A stretch of 64,000 bases of DNA from an uncultured Collinsella sp. Lineage in GTDB: Bacteria; Actinomycetota; Coriobacteriia; Coriobacteriales; Coriobacteriaceae. The translations under genes were made by a program, and so were the position numbers. The first letter of the stretch is position 1. The number at the start of each line of letters is the position of its first letter. Below are positions 9,281-17,895 of this stretch, one piece after another. The DNA lies in assembly GCA_958413765.1 (NCBI GenBank), contig CATYVH010000007.1, forward strand, positions 8,033-72,032. The letters run 5' to 3'. The notes beneath the pieces are model-generated. The model worked only from the letters and a program-made list of their open reading frames with translations. It did not search any database and was not told the origin of the DNA.

Positions 9281-10492
9281 ATGCTGTCTGTTGACGAGCA
9301 AATGCGTATCATCACCTCGGGCGCCGCGAAGATCGTCCCCGAGGCCGACCTTCGCAAGAAGCTTGAGAAGGGCGAGCCCCTCAACATCAAGCTCGGCGTC
9401 GATCCCACCAGCCCCGACCTGCACCTGGGCCACGCCGTGCCCCTGCGCAAGATGCGCCAGTTCCAGGACCTGGGCCACAACGTCACCCTCATCATCGGCA
9501 ACGGTACCGCGCTGATCGGCGACCCCTCGGGCAAGAACTCCACGCGTCCGCAGCTTTCGCAGGAGCAGATCGAGGCCAACGCCGAGACTTACGTGAGCCA
9601 GGCCATGAAGATCCTGGACCCCGAGAAGACCACCATCGTGCACAACGGCGACTGGATCCTTTCGATGGACCTGGCCGGTCTTTTGCAGGTGTGCTCCAAG
9701 TTCACCGTCGCTCGCATCCTTGAGCGCGACGACTTTACCAAGCGCTACCAGTCCCAGACGCCGATTGCCCTGCACGAGTTCCTGTACCCCGTGATGCAGG
9801 CCTTCGACTCCGTGCAGATCAAGGCCGACGTCGAGATGGGCGGCACCGACCAGCTCTTTAACCTGCTCGCCGGCCGTGAGCTCATGGAGAAGATGGGCAT
9901 GGAACCGCAGATCGCGCTCACCATGCCGCTGCTCGAGGGTACCGACGGCGTGCGCAAGATGTCCAAGTCCTACGGCAACTACATCGGCCTGACCGACGCT
10001 CCCAAGGATATGTTCGGCAAGACCATGTCCATCCCCGACGAGATGATCGGCAAGTACTATCGTCTGGCCAGCTCGCTCGCCCCGGCCGAGGTCGACAGGA
10101 TCGACGCCGCCCTGGCCGACGGTTCCGCCGACCCCTACGAGCTCAAGCGCGCTTTGGGCCGCGACCTGTGCGATACCTACCACGGCGCCGGCGCCGGCGA
10201 CGAGGCCCAGGCCGAGTTCGACCGTGTGTTCAAGGAGGGCCAGCTTGCCGACTTCCCCGAGAAGCACGTTGAGCTGACCGTCAACGACGAGGGCCAGATT
10301 TACCTCGCCGGCCTGCTCAAGGACCTGGGCCTTTCGGCCAGCGCCGGTCAGGCCCGCCGCGACATCGACGGCGGCGGCGTCAAGATCAACGGCAAGGCTG
10401 TGGCTCCCAAGAGCTACAACATCGACCCGAGCGCCCTCAAGCTGGGCGACACCCTCTCCGTAGGCAAGCGCAAGGGCTTCAAGTTGATTTAA
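9281..10492 (+). CDS. tyrS: Tyrosine--tRNA ligase
   Basis: 403 residues; charges tRNA-Tyr. The class I signatures are HLGH (in PDLHLGHAVP, near residue 46) and KMSKS (in VRKMSKSYGNYIGL); the C-terminal ~65 residues form an S4-like RNA-binding domain (GLSASAGQARRDIDGGGVKI). The KMSKS form places it with the TyrZ-like lineage, not the KFGKT type of E. coli. ATG 9281 follows AAAGGAGG; the ORF could open at 9260, but that start would lie upstream of the binding site. A clean terminator follows. I see no T-box in the ~90-base leader. Confidence 0.97.
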   Translation: MLSVDEQMRIITSGAAKIVPEADLRKKLEKGEPLNIKLGVDPTSPDLHLGHAVPLRKMRQFQDLGHNVTLIIGNGTALIGDPSGKNSTRPQLSQEQIEANAETYVSQAMKILDPEKTTIVHNGDWILSMDLAGLLQVCSKFTVARILERDDFTKRYQSQTPIALHEFLYPVMQAFDSVQIKADVEMGGTDQLFNLLAGRELMEKMGMEPQIALTMPLLEGTDGVRKMSKSYGNYIGLTDAPKDMFGKTMSIPDEMIGKYYRLASSLAPAEVDRIDAALADGSADPYELKRALGRDLCDTYHGAGAGDEAQAEFDRVFKEGQLADFPEKHVELTVNDEGQIYLAGLLKDLGLSASAGQARRDIDGGGVKINGKAVAPKSYNIDPSALKLGDTLSVGKRKGFKLI

Positions 10493-10517
10493 CGAGTGAG
10501 TTGACCTTACAAGTTGC

Positions 10518-10556
10518 AACAAGGCCGCAGCCGGGATTCCCGACTGCGGCCTTGTT
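10518..10556 (+). terminator. Terminator after tyrS
   Basis: A 13-bp perfect stem (AACAAGGCCGCAG / CTGCGGCCTTGTT) with an internal small stem in the loop, followed by a short T-rich run. Confidence 0.88.
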
Positions 10557-10835
10557 TAGTTACGCGGTTTTACCAAATACGATTCGCTCGCTGTCGTTGC
10601 CAAAACATCGGCGCTGCCGTTGTTGGCACTTGGGGACGTTCCTTTTGTGCCGGCACTTTGGGACACTCCTTGTCATTGGTACAAAGCAACCTGCCCTCAT
10701 TGCGCCAAGCGGCGTGTGCCGTTAAGCGGAGGGGGTGTATTCCCGACCCATCGTTTTGGCATACAATGGCTATTGGCTTGCTGCGGTGAAGGTCTGTCCG
10801 CTCCGCAGCTTTTTTCTACAGTTAAAGGAGTATGT
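10557..10835. repeat. Intergenic stretch with GGGGAC-type repeat remnants
   Basis: No gene is evident in these 279 bases. Bases 10631-10675 carry the motif GGGGACGTTCCTTTTGTGCC followed by a GGGACACTCCTTG copy, the same element as at 13687-13735. Bases 10680-10712 look like a degraded arm of the long palindrome at 24697. The promoter of the adenine deaminase gene must lie to the right of these. Confidence 0.6.
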
Positions 10836-12656
10836 ATGTCCGTTGAGGTCATGAGGTCTGTGATCGAGGCCGCCGAGGGTCGCGTGCCCGTCGACACGCT
10901 GTTTACCAATGCGCAGATTGTCGACGTGTACGGTCAGCGCGTGGCGCCCGGTAGCGTTGCCGTCAAGGGCGGCGTAATCGTCGGCGTGCTCTACGACGGT
11001 CGCGACGATGCCGCCGGTACCTATGAGGCTGCCGAGGTTATCGACTGCCAGGGTCTCTATCTCGCCCCCGGCTTTATCGACGGACATCTGCACATTGAGT
11101 CCTCGAACATCCGCCCCGCCGAGTATGCGCGCATGGCGGCGACGCGCGGTACTACCACCGCCATTGCCGACAGCCACGAGATCGCCAACGTGGCGGGCCT
11201 GGACGGCCTGCACTTTATGATCGAGGACGGTCGCCGCGCGCCCATTTCCATCAAGTACATGATGCCCTCGTGCGTGCCCGCGCTGCCCGATGAGCAAGCG
11301 GGCGCTGTGATTACCGCCGCTGACATGCAGGCGTTTTTTGCCGAGCATCCGGGCGATGTCTTTGGCCTGGGCGAGATGATGAACCTGCCGGGTGTCTTTA
11401 TGGCCGACCCCGAGACCTGTGCTCGCATCGATGCTGCCAACCAAACGCCGTCCAAGCAGGTTGACGGCCACGCGCCGCTCGTTGCCGGTAAGGACCTCAA
11501 TGCCTATGCCGCGGCGGGCATTATCGCCGACCACGAGTCGACGATTCCCGAGGAAGCACTCGACAAGCTGTCTCGCGGCATATATGTGATGCTGCGTGAG
11601 GGCACGTGCAGCCACGACCTGGCCAATTTGTCTCCGATGCTGCTGGAGAACCCTGCCCGCGCCCGCCGCTGTTGCTTTGCGACCGACGACCGCGCTCCCT
11701 CCGATGCGCTTTCGACCGGCATGATCGACAATGCCTGCCGCGTGGCCATCGAGGCCGGCATCGACCCGGTGGTCGCTATTTCCATGGCGTCCCTCTCCAC
11801 GGCTGAGGCATTTGGCTTGGACCACGGCTGCCGCGACCCGCACGAGCTCCGCGGCGCAATTGCCCCGGGCAAGCGTGCCGACCTGCTGTTACTCGATGAT
11901 CTGACGTTTGCCAAGGCTCCGCATCGTGTTTATGCCGCCGGTGCTCTGGTGGCGCAGGACGGCACCTTTGTGGGCGAGATCGCACCCGAGATGGCCGAGG
12001 TTGCGGCTCTTGCCGATGAGCTACGCGCCTCCGTTAAGCTGCCGAAACTTTCGCTCGACGTGTTTGACTATGCCTTTAAGCCGGGCGAGGCTGTGATTGA
12101 CGTGGTGCCGGGTAAGGCCATCACGGGTATGGTTCGTCCCGAGACTGACGAGGACTTGCGCCGCATTATGCTGATTGAGCGCCATGGCCGCGGCGTGTCG
12201 CTGCAGACCGAGGGTGCCGATGGCGACGGTCCCGCCGGCATGGGGCTCGTCGGCAAGCATATCGGTCGCGGCTGGGTGCGCGGCTTTACCATCACGGGTG
12301 GCGCCATTGCCTCCACGATTGGCCACGACTCGCACAACGTGTGCGTGGTGGGCGACAATGCGGCGGATATGATGGCTGCCGTTGAGGCCGTGGGCCAGGG
12401 CGGCCACGTGCTGGTGCGCAACGGCGAGGTCGTGGCGCGCATTCCGCTGGCGCTCGGTGGCCTGATGAGCGAGGGCACGGCCGAGGATGTCGCCGCGCAG
12501 CACGACGACTTTATGGTCAAGGCGCGCGCCATGGGTATTGAGCCGCCGCTCGACCCCATCATGGGCATCATTTTCCTGCCCCTGCCGGTCATCCCAACGC
12601 TCCGCATCCGCCCCGAGGGCATGTTCGACGTCACAACCTTCACCTACGCCGGCTAG
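10836..12656 (+). CDS. ade: Adenine deaminase
   Basis: 606 residues. This amidohydrolase converts adenine to hypoxanthine and ammonia for purine salvage. The metal-site motifs are GFIDGHLHIESS (near residue 90), DSHEIANV and the late CCFATDDRAPSD. The C-terminal third (about 420-606) holds the Ade-specific domain, with GRGWVRGFTITGGAIASTIG, SHNVCVVG and the LPLPVIPTLRI end. The ATG follows AAAGGAG (10824-10830); the ORF is open further upstream, but that part has no binding site and overlaps repeat sequence. No other purine gene is adjacent, and no purine riboswitch is obvious in the leader. Confidence 0.95.
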   Translation: MSVEVMRSVIEAAEGRVPVDTLFTNAQIVDVYGQRVAPGSVAVKGGVIVGVLYDGRDDAAGTYEAAEVIDCQGLYLAPGFIDGHLHIESSNIRPAEYARMAATRGTTTAIADSHEIANVAGLDGLHFMIEDGRRAPISIKYMMPSCVPALPDEQAGAVITAADMQAFFAEHPGDVFGLGEMMNLPGVFMADPETCARIDAANQTPSKQVDGHAPLVAGKDLNAYAAAGIIADHESTIPEEALDKLSRGIYVMLREGTCSHDLANLSPMLLENPARARRCCFATDDRAPSDALSTGMIDNACRVAIEAGIDPVVAISMASLSTAEAFGLDHGCRDPHELRGAIAPGKRADLLLLDDLTFAKAPHRVYAAGALVAQDGTFVGEIAPEMAEVAALADELRASVKLPKLSLDVFDYAFKPGEAVIDVVPGKAITGMVRPETDEDLRRIMLIERHGRGVSLQTEGADGDGPAGMGLVGKHIGRGWVRGFTITGGAIASTIGHDSHNVCVVGDNAADMMAAVEAVGQGGHVLVRNGEVVARIPLALGGLMSEGTAEDVAAQHDDFMVKARAMGIEPPLDPIMGIIFLPLPVIPTLRIRPEGMFDVTTFTYAG

Positions 12657-12727
12657 TCGTTGGGGACGATCTTAAACGACTAGTCGTGGACGTTCTTAAA
12701 CGACTAGTCGTTGGGGACACTCTTTGA
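12654..12727. repeat. CTAGTCGTT/GGGGAC repeat cluster
   Basis: Three copies of (A)CGACTAGTCGT, each followed by TGGGGACxxTCTTT or TGGACGTTCTTAAA, start at the ade stop codon. The same motif occurs at 13739-13797 and 55905-55961. CGACTAGTCG is itself a perfect palindrome. Confidence 0.8.
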
Positions 12728-12820
12728 CTTGTCGCCTGACGCTGCGATCGTGGGCTCTCTGGCGCGCGTGAGCTATTTGCTAGGTCCATGTAACGTTTAT
12801 GACTGCGGGGTCTTATTTGA

Positions 12821-12885
12821 GCTCCCTTTGGGTACGTTGGAATCGGATACGCGTTCGATTCCATCAAGCCCGAAGGGAGCTTTTT
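12821..12885 (+). promoter_or_regulatory. Nested hairpin leader that encloses the HAD gene's ribosome binding site
   Basis: GCTCCCTTTGGG (12821-12832) pairs with CCCGAAGGGAGC (12869-12880), with one G-U pair, and an inner 7-bp stem GGAATCG/CGATTCC (12839-12845, 12856-12862) sits inside. TTTTT and then the ATG at 12886 follow. The second arm contains the AAGGGAG ribosome binding site. It can act as an intrinsic terminator or as a translation-blocking hairpin; which of these applies cannot be read from sequence. Confidence 0.7.
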
Positions 12886-13680
12886 ATGATCAAATTAATC
12901 GCATCCGATATGGACGGCACGCTGCTCGATGAGAATAGCCAGGTACCGCCCGAGACCTACGAGCTTATCGAGGCCCTGCGCGAGCGCGGTGTACATTTTG
13001 CCGCATCGTCAGGCCGCCGCTACGATCGCCTGTGCGAGTTCTTTGCGCCCGTGGTCGACAAGATGGATTTTGTCGCGGCAAACGGTGCCCAGGTCTATGC
13101 GGAAGGGGTTGAAGTCGATCGCGAGGTCTACTCACATCTCGCCATCCGTAAACTCGCGCGCACGGTCAAAATGTTCCCCAACATGCACCTGGCGCTCTTT
13201 GATCGCACCAAGTCCTTCCTGCTCGACGACGAGGACAAGTTTGTCCGCGAAATCGACAAGGACCTGCCCAATGCTGAGCGCATTTGGGGCCTGCCCGATC
13301 CGCACGTGAATATCATCAAGGCGTCGATTATCTGCGATGACGGCAACGTGATGGACAATGCCTACGTGCTGCAGCGCGAGCTGGGTGACCTGTTTGCTTT
13401 TGCTCCCTCGGGTAATGCCTGGATCGATGCCATGCAGCCTGGTGTGTCGAAGGCCTCGGGTATCGCGCAGCTCGCGGAGCATTACGGCATTGGTCGCGAC
13501 GAGGTCATGGCGTTTGGCGACTCGATGAACGACTACGAGATCATTCGCTTTGTCGGCACGGGCTGCGCGATGGAAAACGCGCGCCCCGCGCTTAAGGCGG
13601 TGGCCGATCGCGTGGTGGGTTGCAACCGCGACCACGCCGTCCAGCAGGAGCTCCGTCGCGTGCTGGAGAGTCTCTCCTAA
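12886..13680 (+). CDS. HAD-superfamily Cof-type phosphatase
   Basis: 264 residues. Motif I is SDMDGTLLDE (nucleophile Asp near residue 9), motif II lies in FAASSGR, and the C-terminal motifs are K in GVSKASGI and FGDSMNDYEI. The C2B cap between them defines the Cof/YidA subfamily, which dephosphorylates sugar phosphates or flavin and pyridoxal intermediates. The substrate is not predictable. A second Cof-type HAD gene lies convergently at 13798-14640; the two proteins are only distantly alike. Its ribosome binding site lies inside a long leader hairpin. Confidence 0.88.
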   Translation: MIKLIASDMDGTLLDENSQVPPETYELIEALRERGVHFAASSGRRYDRLCEFFAPVVDKMDFVAANGAQVYAEGVEVDREVYSHLAIRKLARTVKMFPNMHLALFDRTKSFLLDDEDKFVREIDKDLPNAERIWGLPDPHVNIIKASIICDDGNVMDNAYVLQRELGDLFAFAPSGNAWIDAMQPGVSKASGIAQLAEHYGIGRDEVMAFGDSMNDYEIIRFVGTGCAMENARPALKAVADRVVGCNRDHAVQQELRRVLESLS

Positions 13681-13684
13681 TTCG

Positions 13685-13797
13685 GCAGATGGGGACGTTC
13701 CTTTTCTGCCGACAGTGGGGGACAGTCCTTGCAGCCTTTCGCGAAGAGTGTCCCTAACGACTAGTCATTCAAGAACGTCTCCAGTGACTACCAATGA
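13685..13797. repeat. GGGGAC and CTAGTC repeat elements between convergent HAD genes
   Basis: Bases 13687-13735 repeat the GGGGACGTTCCTTTT-CTGCCGACA-GGGGGACAGTCCTT element seen near 10631. Bases 13745-13797 contain AGTGTCCCTAACGACTAGTC, AAGAACGTCTCC and CAATGACTAG, the inverted form of the cluster at 12654. There is no gene here. Confidence 0.75.
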
Positions 13798-14640
13798 CTA
13801 GGCGAGGGCGGCCATGATGGTGCGGGCGACGCCGTCGTGGTCGTTGTCGTATTCGGTGATGGCGTCGGCGGCGTCGCGATCCTCGGGCTCGGCGTTGATC
13901 ATGGCCATGCCATGGCCCGCTGCCTGCAGCATGGGGATGTCGTTGATGTTGTCGCCGAACGCCCAGGCGTCGGCGAGACGCTCGCCCAGGTGCTCGCATA
14001 GCCACGTGAGGGCCGTTCCCTTGGTGGCGCCCTCGCCCATGACCTCGATATTCATGGCGTACGAACGTGTGACCTCAATGCCTCCGAGCGTGTCGAGCTC
14101 CGCCGCGATGACGTCGCGATCGGCCGGGTTGTGCCAGTACATGGCGATGCGTTCGAGTGTCTCGACCTCGTCGATCTTGCTGTCGATATCCATATCGATC
14201 GGTGTTCGTGTGCGCTTGAGCGAAGCCGCGATGTGGGGGTCGCCGCCGCAGAATTCGTCCAGGCGCGTGTAGAGCGAGCGGGGGAGGAAGCACTGCCCGT
14301 CCGCGAAGATATCGAAGGTGACGTCATGGCCGGCGGCAATGCTATGGATGCGGTGGGCAATGCCACGGTCGAGCGGTCGGCTCAAAATGCGTGTAGCACG
14401 CGAAGCATCGTTGGGCACATCGTCGTCGAGCTGCCAGACGCTGGCACCATTGGCGCAGACCGCGTAGTGCACGGCAGGATGGGCGAGGATGGGCTCAAAG
14501 ACACCCGACAGCGGACGCCCCGTGCAGGGCACAAACTCAACACCGCGGCGCGCAAGCTCGTCGAGCATCGCCCAGGTGGCGTCGCTCATCTGCTTGTCAC
14601 TCGTCAACAGCGTTCCATCCATATCGGAAAAAACAATCAT
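13798..14640 (-). CDS. HAD-superfamily Cof-type phosphatase
   Basis: 280 residues on the minus strand. The HAD motifs are FSDMDGTLLTSD at the very start, PCTGR for motif II, K in GATKGTALT and AFGDNINDIPML near the C-terminus. A C2-type cap spans about residues 85-200. It is probably a phosphatase for a small phosphorylated metabolite, with an unknown substrate. The start has a modest AAAGGG site about 10 bases upstream. It lies downstream of citrate synthase but is separated from it by a hairpin terminator, so cotranscription is partial at best. Confidence 0.87.
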   Translation of the reverse strand: MIVFSDMDGTLLTSDKQMSDATWAMLDELARRGVEFVPCTGRPLSGVFEPILAHPAVHYAVCANGASVWQLDDDVPNDASRATRILSRPLDRGIAHRIHSIAAGHDVTFDIFADGQCFLPRSLYTRLDEFCGGDPHIAASLKRTRTPIDMDIDSKIDEVETLERIAMYWHNPADRDVIAAELDTLGGIEVTRSYAMNIEVMGEGATKGTALTWLCEHLGERLADAWAFGDNINDIPMLQAAGHGMAMINAEPEDRDAADAITEYDNDHDGVARTIMAALA

Positions 14641-14668
14641 TCGATGCAGCCCTTTCTGCTGGCATAAA

Positions 14669-14706
14669 AAGCGTGGCCGAGGGCGGTGATGCCCTGGCCA
14701 CGCTCG
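14669..14706 (-). terminator. Terminator after citrate synthase
   Basis: On the minus strand AGCGTGGCC pairs with GGCCACGCT, an inner GGGC/GCCC stem extends it, and TTTTTATG follows. Confidence 0.85.
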
Positions 14707-14727
14707 GGTTCTATAACGGTCCGCGTC

Positions 14728-16146
14728 CTAGCGGTCGGCGAGCGGCTTGTACTCCAGCGGCTCGATCACCGGACGGTATGCCGGGCGGATGATGCGGTGC
14801 GCGCAGAAGAGCTCTTCCATGCGGTGCGCCGACCAGCCGGCCATACGGGCGACGGCGAACAGCGGTGTAAAGAGCGTCTCGGGCACGCCGAGCATTTTGT
14901 AGATAAAGCCCGTGTACAGGTCGATGTTGGCGCAGATGGGCTTGGTCATGCCGTGGTCGCGCATCACCTGCGGGGCCAGGCGCTCGATGCGCTCGATGAG
15001 TGCGAACTCCTCGCCCAAGTCCTTCTTGGCGGCAAGCGAGCGCGCGTAACGGCGGCACACCTCGGCGCGCGGGTCGCTGAGCGTGTAGACGGCGTGGCCC
15101 ATACCGTAGATGAGACCCGTGCCGTCGAAGGCCTGTTTGTCGAGGATCTTGCCCAGGTAGGCTGCGACCTCGTCCTCGTCCTCCCAATTGGAGACATGCG
15201 CACGGATGTCCTCGTGCATGGACACGACCTTGGCGTTGGCGCCGCCGTGGCGCGGGCCCTTGAGCGAGCCGATGGCCGCGGCGTAGGCGGAATACGGGTC
15301 GGTGGCCGAAGAGGACAGCACGCGGCAGGCGAACGTGGAGTTGTTGCCGCCGCCGTGCTCGGCATGCAGCATGAGCATCACGTCGAGCAGCATGGCTTCG
15401 TCGCGGGTGAATGCCATGCCGCCGCGGAGCACCTGCAGGATGGTCTCGGCGGTGGAGAGACCGGGCGTGGGGTGCGGCACGTGAACCTCGGAGCCGCGAA
15501 GCTTGGCGATCGAGGCCATGTGTGCGAAGGCGGCGATGCGCGGGAGACGTGCGAGCATGGAAATAGCCACGTCGATCTCATGCTCGGGCGTAATCACGTC
15601 GGGCTCGGCGTCGAAGGCGTAGAGCAGCAGCACGGCGCGCTGGAGCACGTTCATGATGCTCGACGACACCGTGGTCATGGGGAACTCTTTAACGTATTCG
15701 TCGCTCAGATGCCTAAAGGCGCCCAAGCGCTCGCAAAAGCCGTCCAGCTCTTCCTTATTGGGCAGCGAACCCGTGATAAGCAGGTAGGCGACTTCTTCGT
15801 AGCCATAGCGATTCTCGGCCTGGGCATTGTTGACCAGATCCTCGATGCTATAGCCGCGCAGCGTGAGCTTGCCCTGGTCGGGCACGACCTTGCCGTCGAC
15901 CTTGTTGTAGCCGTGCACGTCCGAGATGCGGGTAAGGCCCGCAACCACACCCGAGCCGTCGGCGTTGCGCAGGCCGCGCTTGACGTTATGCTCGACGAAC
16001 AGACCCTCGTCATACGGATCAGTCGGCATGCCGTGGTAGAGGTTTTCGCTCTCGGGCGAAATCTGGCGGCTCGCCTCATAATCCAAGACCAGGCGGCTCA
16101 GATGGTCATCGAAGCGGTAGTAGATTTTCTTGGCGTCGTAAGCCAT
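14728..16146 (-). CDS. gltA: Citrate synthase
   Basis: 472 residues. It condenses oxaloacetate with acetyl-CoA. The conserved regions are LTLRGYSIEDLV, the catalytic His in LHAEHGGGNNST, the second His in GPRHGGANAKV and YGMGHAVYTLSDPRA. The C-terminal Asp/Arg region reads NIDLYTGFIYKMLG. It is longer than the ~430 residues of E. coli GltA because of an N-terminal extension of about 50 residues, and it belongs to the citrate/2-methylcitrate synthase family; with no prp genes nearby, citrate is the more likely product. In a fermentative gut anaerobe it would feed glutamate synthesis, which fits with gltBD in this window. Confidence 0.92.
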   Translation of the reverse strand: MAYDAKKIYYRFDDHLSRLVLDYEASRQISPESENLYHGMPTDPYDEGLFVEHNVKRGLRNADGSGVVAGLTRISDVHGYNKVDGKVVPDQGKLTLRGYSIEDLVNNAQAENRYGYEEVAYLLITGSLPNKEELDGFCERLGAFRHLSDEYVKEFPMTTVSSSIMNVLQRAVLLLYAFDAEPDVITPEHEIDVAISMLARLPRIAAFAHMASIAKLRGSEVHVPHPTPGLSTAETILQVLRGGMAFTRDEAMLLDVMLMLHAEHGGGNNSTFACRVLSSSATDPYSAYAAAIGSLKGPRHGGANAKVVSMHEDIRAHVSNWEDEDEVAAYLGKILDKQAFDGTGLIYGMGHAVYTLSDPRAEVCRRYARSLAAKKDLGEEFALIERIERLAPQVMRDHGMTKPICANIDLYTGFIYKMLGVPETLFTPLFAVARMAGWSAHRMEELFCAHRIIRPAYRPVIEPLEYKPLADR

Positions 16147-16224
16147 GCGCGCTCCTCTCGGGGCCGTGTGGGGGCGGCGTGCTTGGGTGCAGATGCGCCG
16201 GCCTGTTCCCGTACGGCCTGTTCG

Positions 16225-16512
16225 CTACAGGCGGTACATAAAGTTGAAGACGTCCTCGCGCTGGATGGACACGTTGACGCCCGAAAGCTCGCCGGCCTCG
16301 GCCAGCGCCTTCTGCAGCTCGGCGAAGTCGAGCTTGGACTCGGCGGTATCGGCCAGCATGGTCATGGTGAAGATGTCCTCGATAATGGACTGCGTGATGT
16401 CGCGGATGTCGACGTTGGCCTCGCCTAGGACACGGGTGACGCCGGCGACGATGCCGGGGCGGTTCTTGCCAAGGACGGTGATGACGATACGGGAGGACGA
16501 GATCTCGGCCAT
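16225..16512 (-). CDS. ACT-domain protein, UPF0237 family
   Basis: 95 residues, a single ACT domain (SRIVITVLGKNRPGIVAGVT, then VDIRDITQSIIEDIFTM). ACT domains bind amino acids or other small ligands and regulate enzymes or transcription; this free-standing family is widespread and its ligand is not established. It lies 78 bases upstream of gltA on the same strand, so the two may be cotranscribed. AAAGGG precedes the ATG. The island's left repeat begins 182 bases upstream of its start codon. Confidence 0.9.
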   Translation of the reverse strand: MAEISSSRIVITVLGKNRPGIVAGVTRVLGEANVDIRDITQSIIEDIFTMTMLADTAESKLDFAELQKALAEAGELSGVNVSIQREDVFNFMYRL

Positions 16513-16908
16513 GGGAAACCCTTTCGCGTGATTGCGGCGCGCGCGGGGCGCTCCGCTACGGTACAGTGTTCATCATTGTACCTGTCTGGCGCAAAAAAGG
16601 CGCGCTCGCTGCGGCGTTACATGCCTGCAACATGAGCGTAAGGGGGAAGGCCGTACGGGGAAGAGCCGTCTGGCGCGTGTCCGGCTCGTGTTGGGTTGAT
16701 TTCCGATCTCAGCCGAACACATTGAGCGGACAGGCCGTTCCCGCAGTCAGCCGAACGCCTCCGACGGCTGATTCCGAACTGGAAGCGGAGGGCATCCCCG
16801 CCCTTCGGTAGGGGATACCGCTCCGCGGCGCATGCCGCGGGCGGCGCCCCTATCGGACCACCGTGACCTCAGTTGGGATGGGTCCAGCACTGCCGCGTAC
16901 TCGGTGAG
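16513..16908. other. Gene-free left edge of the accessory island
   Basis: 396 bases without a convincing gene. They hold the promoter region of the ACT gene, the 64-bp direct repeat at 16694-16757, and several GC-rich hairpins, including CCGCGGCGCATGCCGCGG at 16823-16840. The integrase 3' end points towards the repeat, the usual layout of an attachment end. Confidence 0.6.
16694..16757. repeat. Left 64-bp direct repeat bounding the island (candidate attachment site)
   Basis: It begins GGTTGATTTCCGATCTCAGC and ends CAGTCAGCCGAACG. It matches 23908-23971 in the same orientation with two mismatches. The two copies start 7,214 bases apart. It may be an attL-type site or a member of a dispersed intergenic repeat; the window cannot tell these apart. 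Confidence 0.8.
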
Positions 16909-17634
16909 CTAGAGCCAACTGTTCGTCTTCACGTCGCGTATGGCGATATTTCGGTCGTCCGGCTCGGTGATGCCGTAGCCGAACGCCTGGAGCGTCTCGA
17001 TGGACTCCTGGATCCTCTGTTGGAACATGGGACCCGGATCGACCATCGGCCCGAGGTGCCCGCGCCAAAGGCACGGCGTGGCGCGCAGCATGTTATGGAT
17101 TTTGGAGATGGGCTCGATGTCGGCGTAGACGTTGAGCGTCGCCATGGCGTCCTTGTGGCCGAGGATCGATTGGAGCGCCTTGATATCGCCGCCTTGGCGG
17201 ATCCACTGCGTTGCGAACGTGTGGCGAAGGCCGTGGAACGTGATCAGCTCGTCGTTGGTGCCCATGAGGCCGTTGGTCTCCGAGAACGTCTTGAACGCCC
17301 TGCGGATATAGCTTGTCGTCGCGAAGGTCGCGCCCGGCTCCGACAGGATGTAGCAGTCCCCGATCTCGACCGCCCCGGTAAGGCCGCGCAAGCGCAGCTT
17401 TCCGCAGTCGATCTCGTGGGTCTCCTTCAGGAAGGGGAGTAGGCCGACCGGGTCGATGGGGATACCCCTGGCGTCATGGGTCTTGGTGTCCTTGATGAAC
17501 GAACCCATTCCCTTCGCGTACGCCACCGAGTGTCTGATCGAGATCAGGCCCGTCTCGAAATCCACATCGCACCACCGAAGGCCGCAGACCTCGCCGATTC
17601 GCATCCCCGTGTGCAGGGCGAGTACGACCGCCCT
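16909..17634 (-). pseudogene. Tyrosine recombinase/integrase, N-terminally truncated
   Basis: Only the catalytic domain remains. In frame from just after the regulator's stop codon it reads RAVVLALHTGMRIGEVCGL and continues for about 240 residues. The catalytic residues are present: Arg in TGMRIGE, Lys near DTKTHDARG, His-x-x-Arg in FHGLRHTFAT, His in LGHKDA and Tyr in LNVYADI. The N-terminal arm-binding and core-binding domains (about 150 residues) are absent, and the first available ATG is at 17604, inside the catalytic core. The reading frame is shared with the upstream XRE gene, whose TAG (17635-17637) immediately precedes it. It is probably a deletion remnant that can no longer recombine alone. 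Confidence 0.8.
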
Positions 17635-17886
17635 CTAATCCTCGGCGGACCAATCGAGTCCGAACTCCTTTCGGGCATCCTCTTCGCTCATGACTTCGAG
17701 AAGGTCTCCGGGTTGGCAACGAAGGGCGAGGCATAGCTGCTCGAGTGTGTTGAAGCGAATGCCGCGAATATGCCCTTTTTTAATACGGGACAGGTTCACG
17801 GGCGTGGTTCCAATCCTTTCGGCAAGTTCGTTCGAGGAAATCTTTCGCTCGGCCATGATCTTGTCGAGGCGAACAATTACGGGCAT
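17635..17886 (-). CDS. XRE-family regulator, YozG-like
   Basis: 83 residues. A helix-turn-helix spans about 5-65 (LDKIMAERKISSNELAERIG, NLSRIKKGHIRGIRFNTLEQ, CQPGDLLE). This is the pattern of small YozG-type regulators that pair with DUF2975 membrane proteins, and such a gene lies directly upstream, 9 bases between stop and start. The last ~18 residues (SEEDARKEFGLDWSAED) go beyond a minimal YozG and stop at a TAG that is in frame with the integrase fragment, so the C-terminus may be a deletion junction. It probably regulates its own operon and perhaps the divergent ABC genes. Confidence 0.85.
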   Translation of the reverse strand: MPVIVRLDKIMAERKISSNELAERIGTTPVNLSRIKKGHIRGIRFNTLEQLCLALRCQPGDLLEVMSEEDARKEFGLDWSAED

Positions 17887-17895
17887 GGCGTTTCC

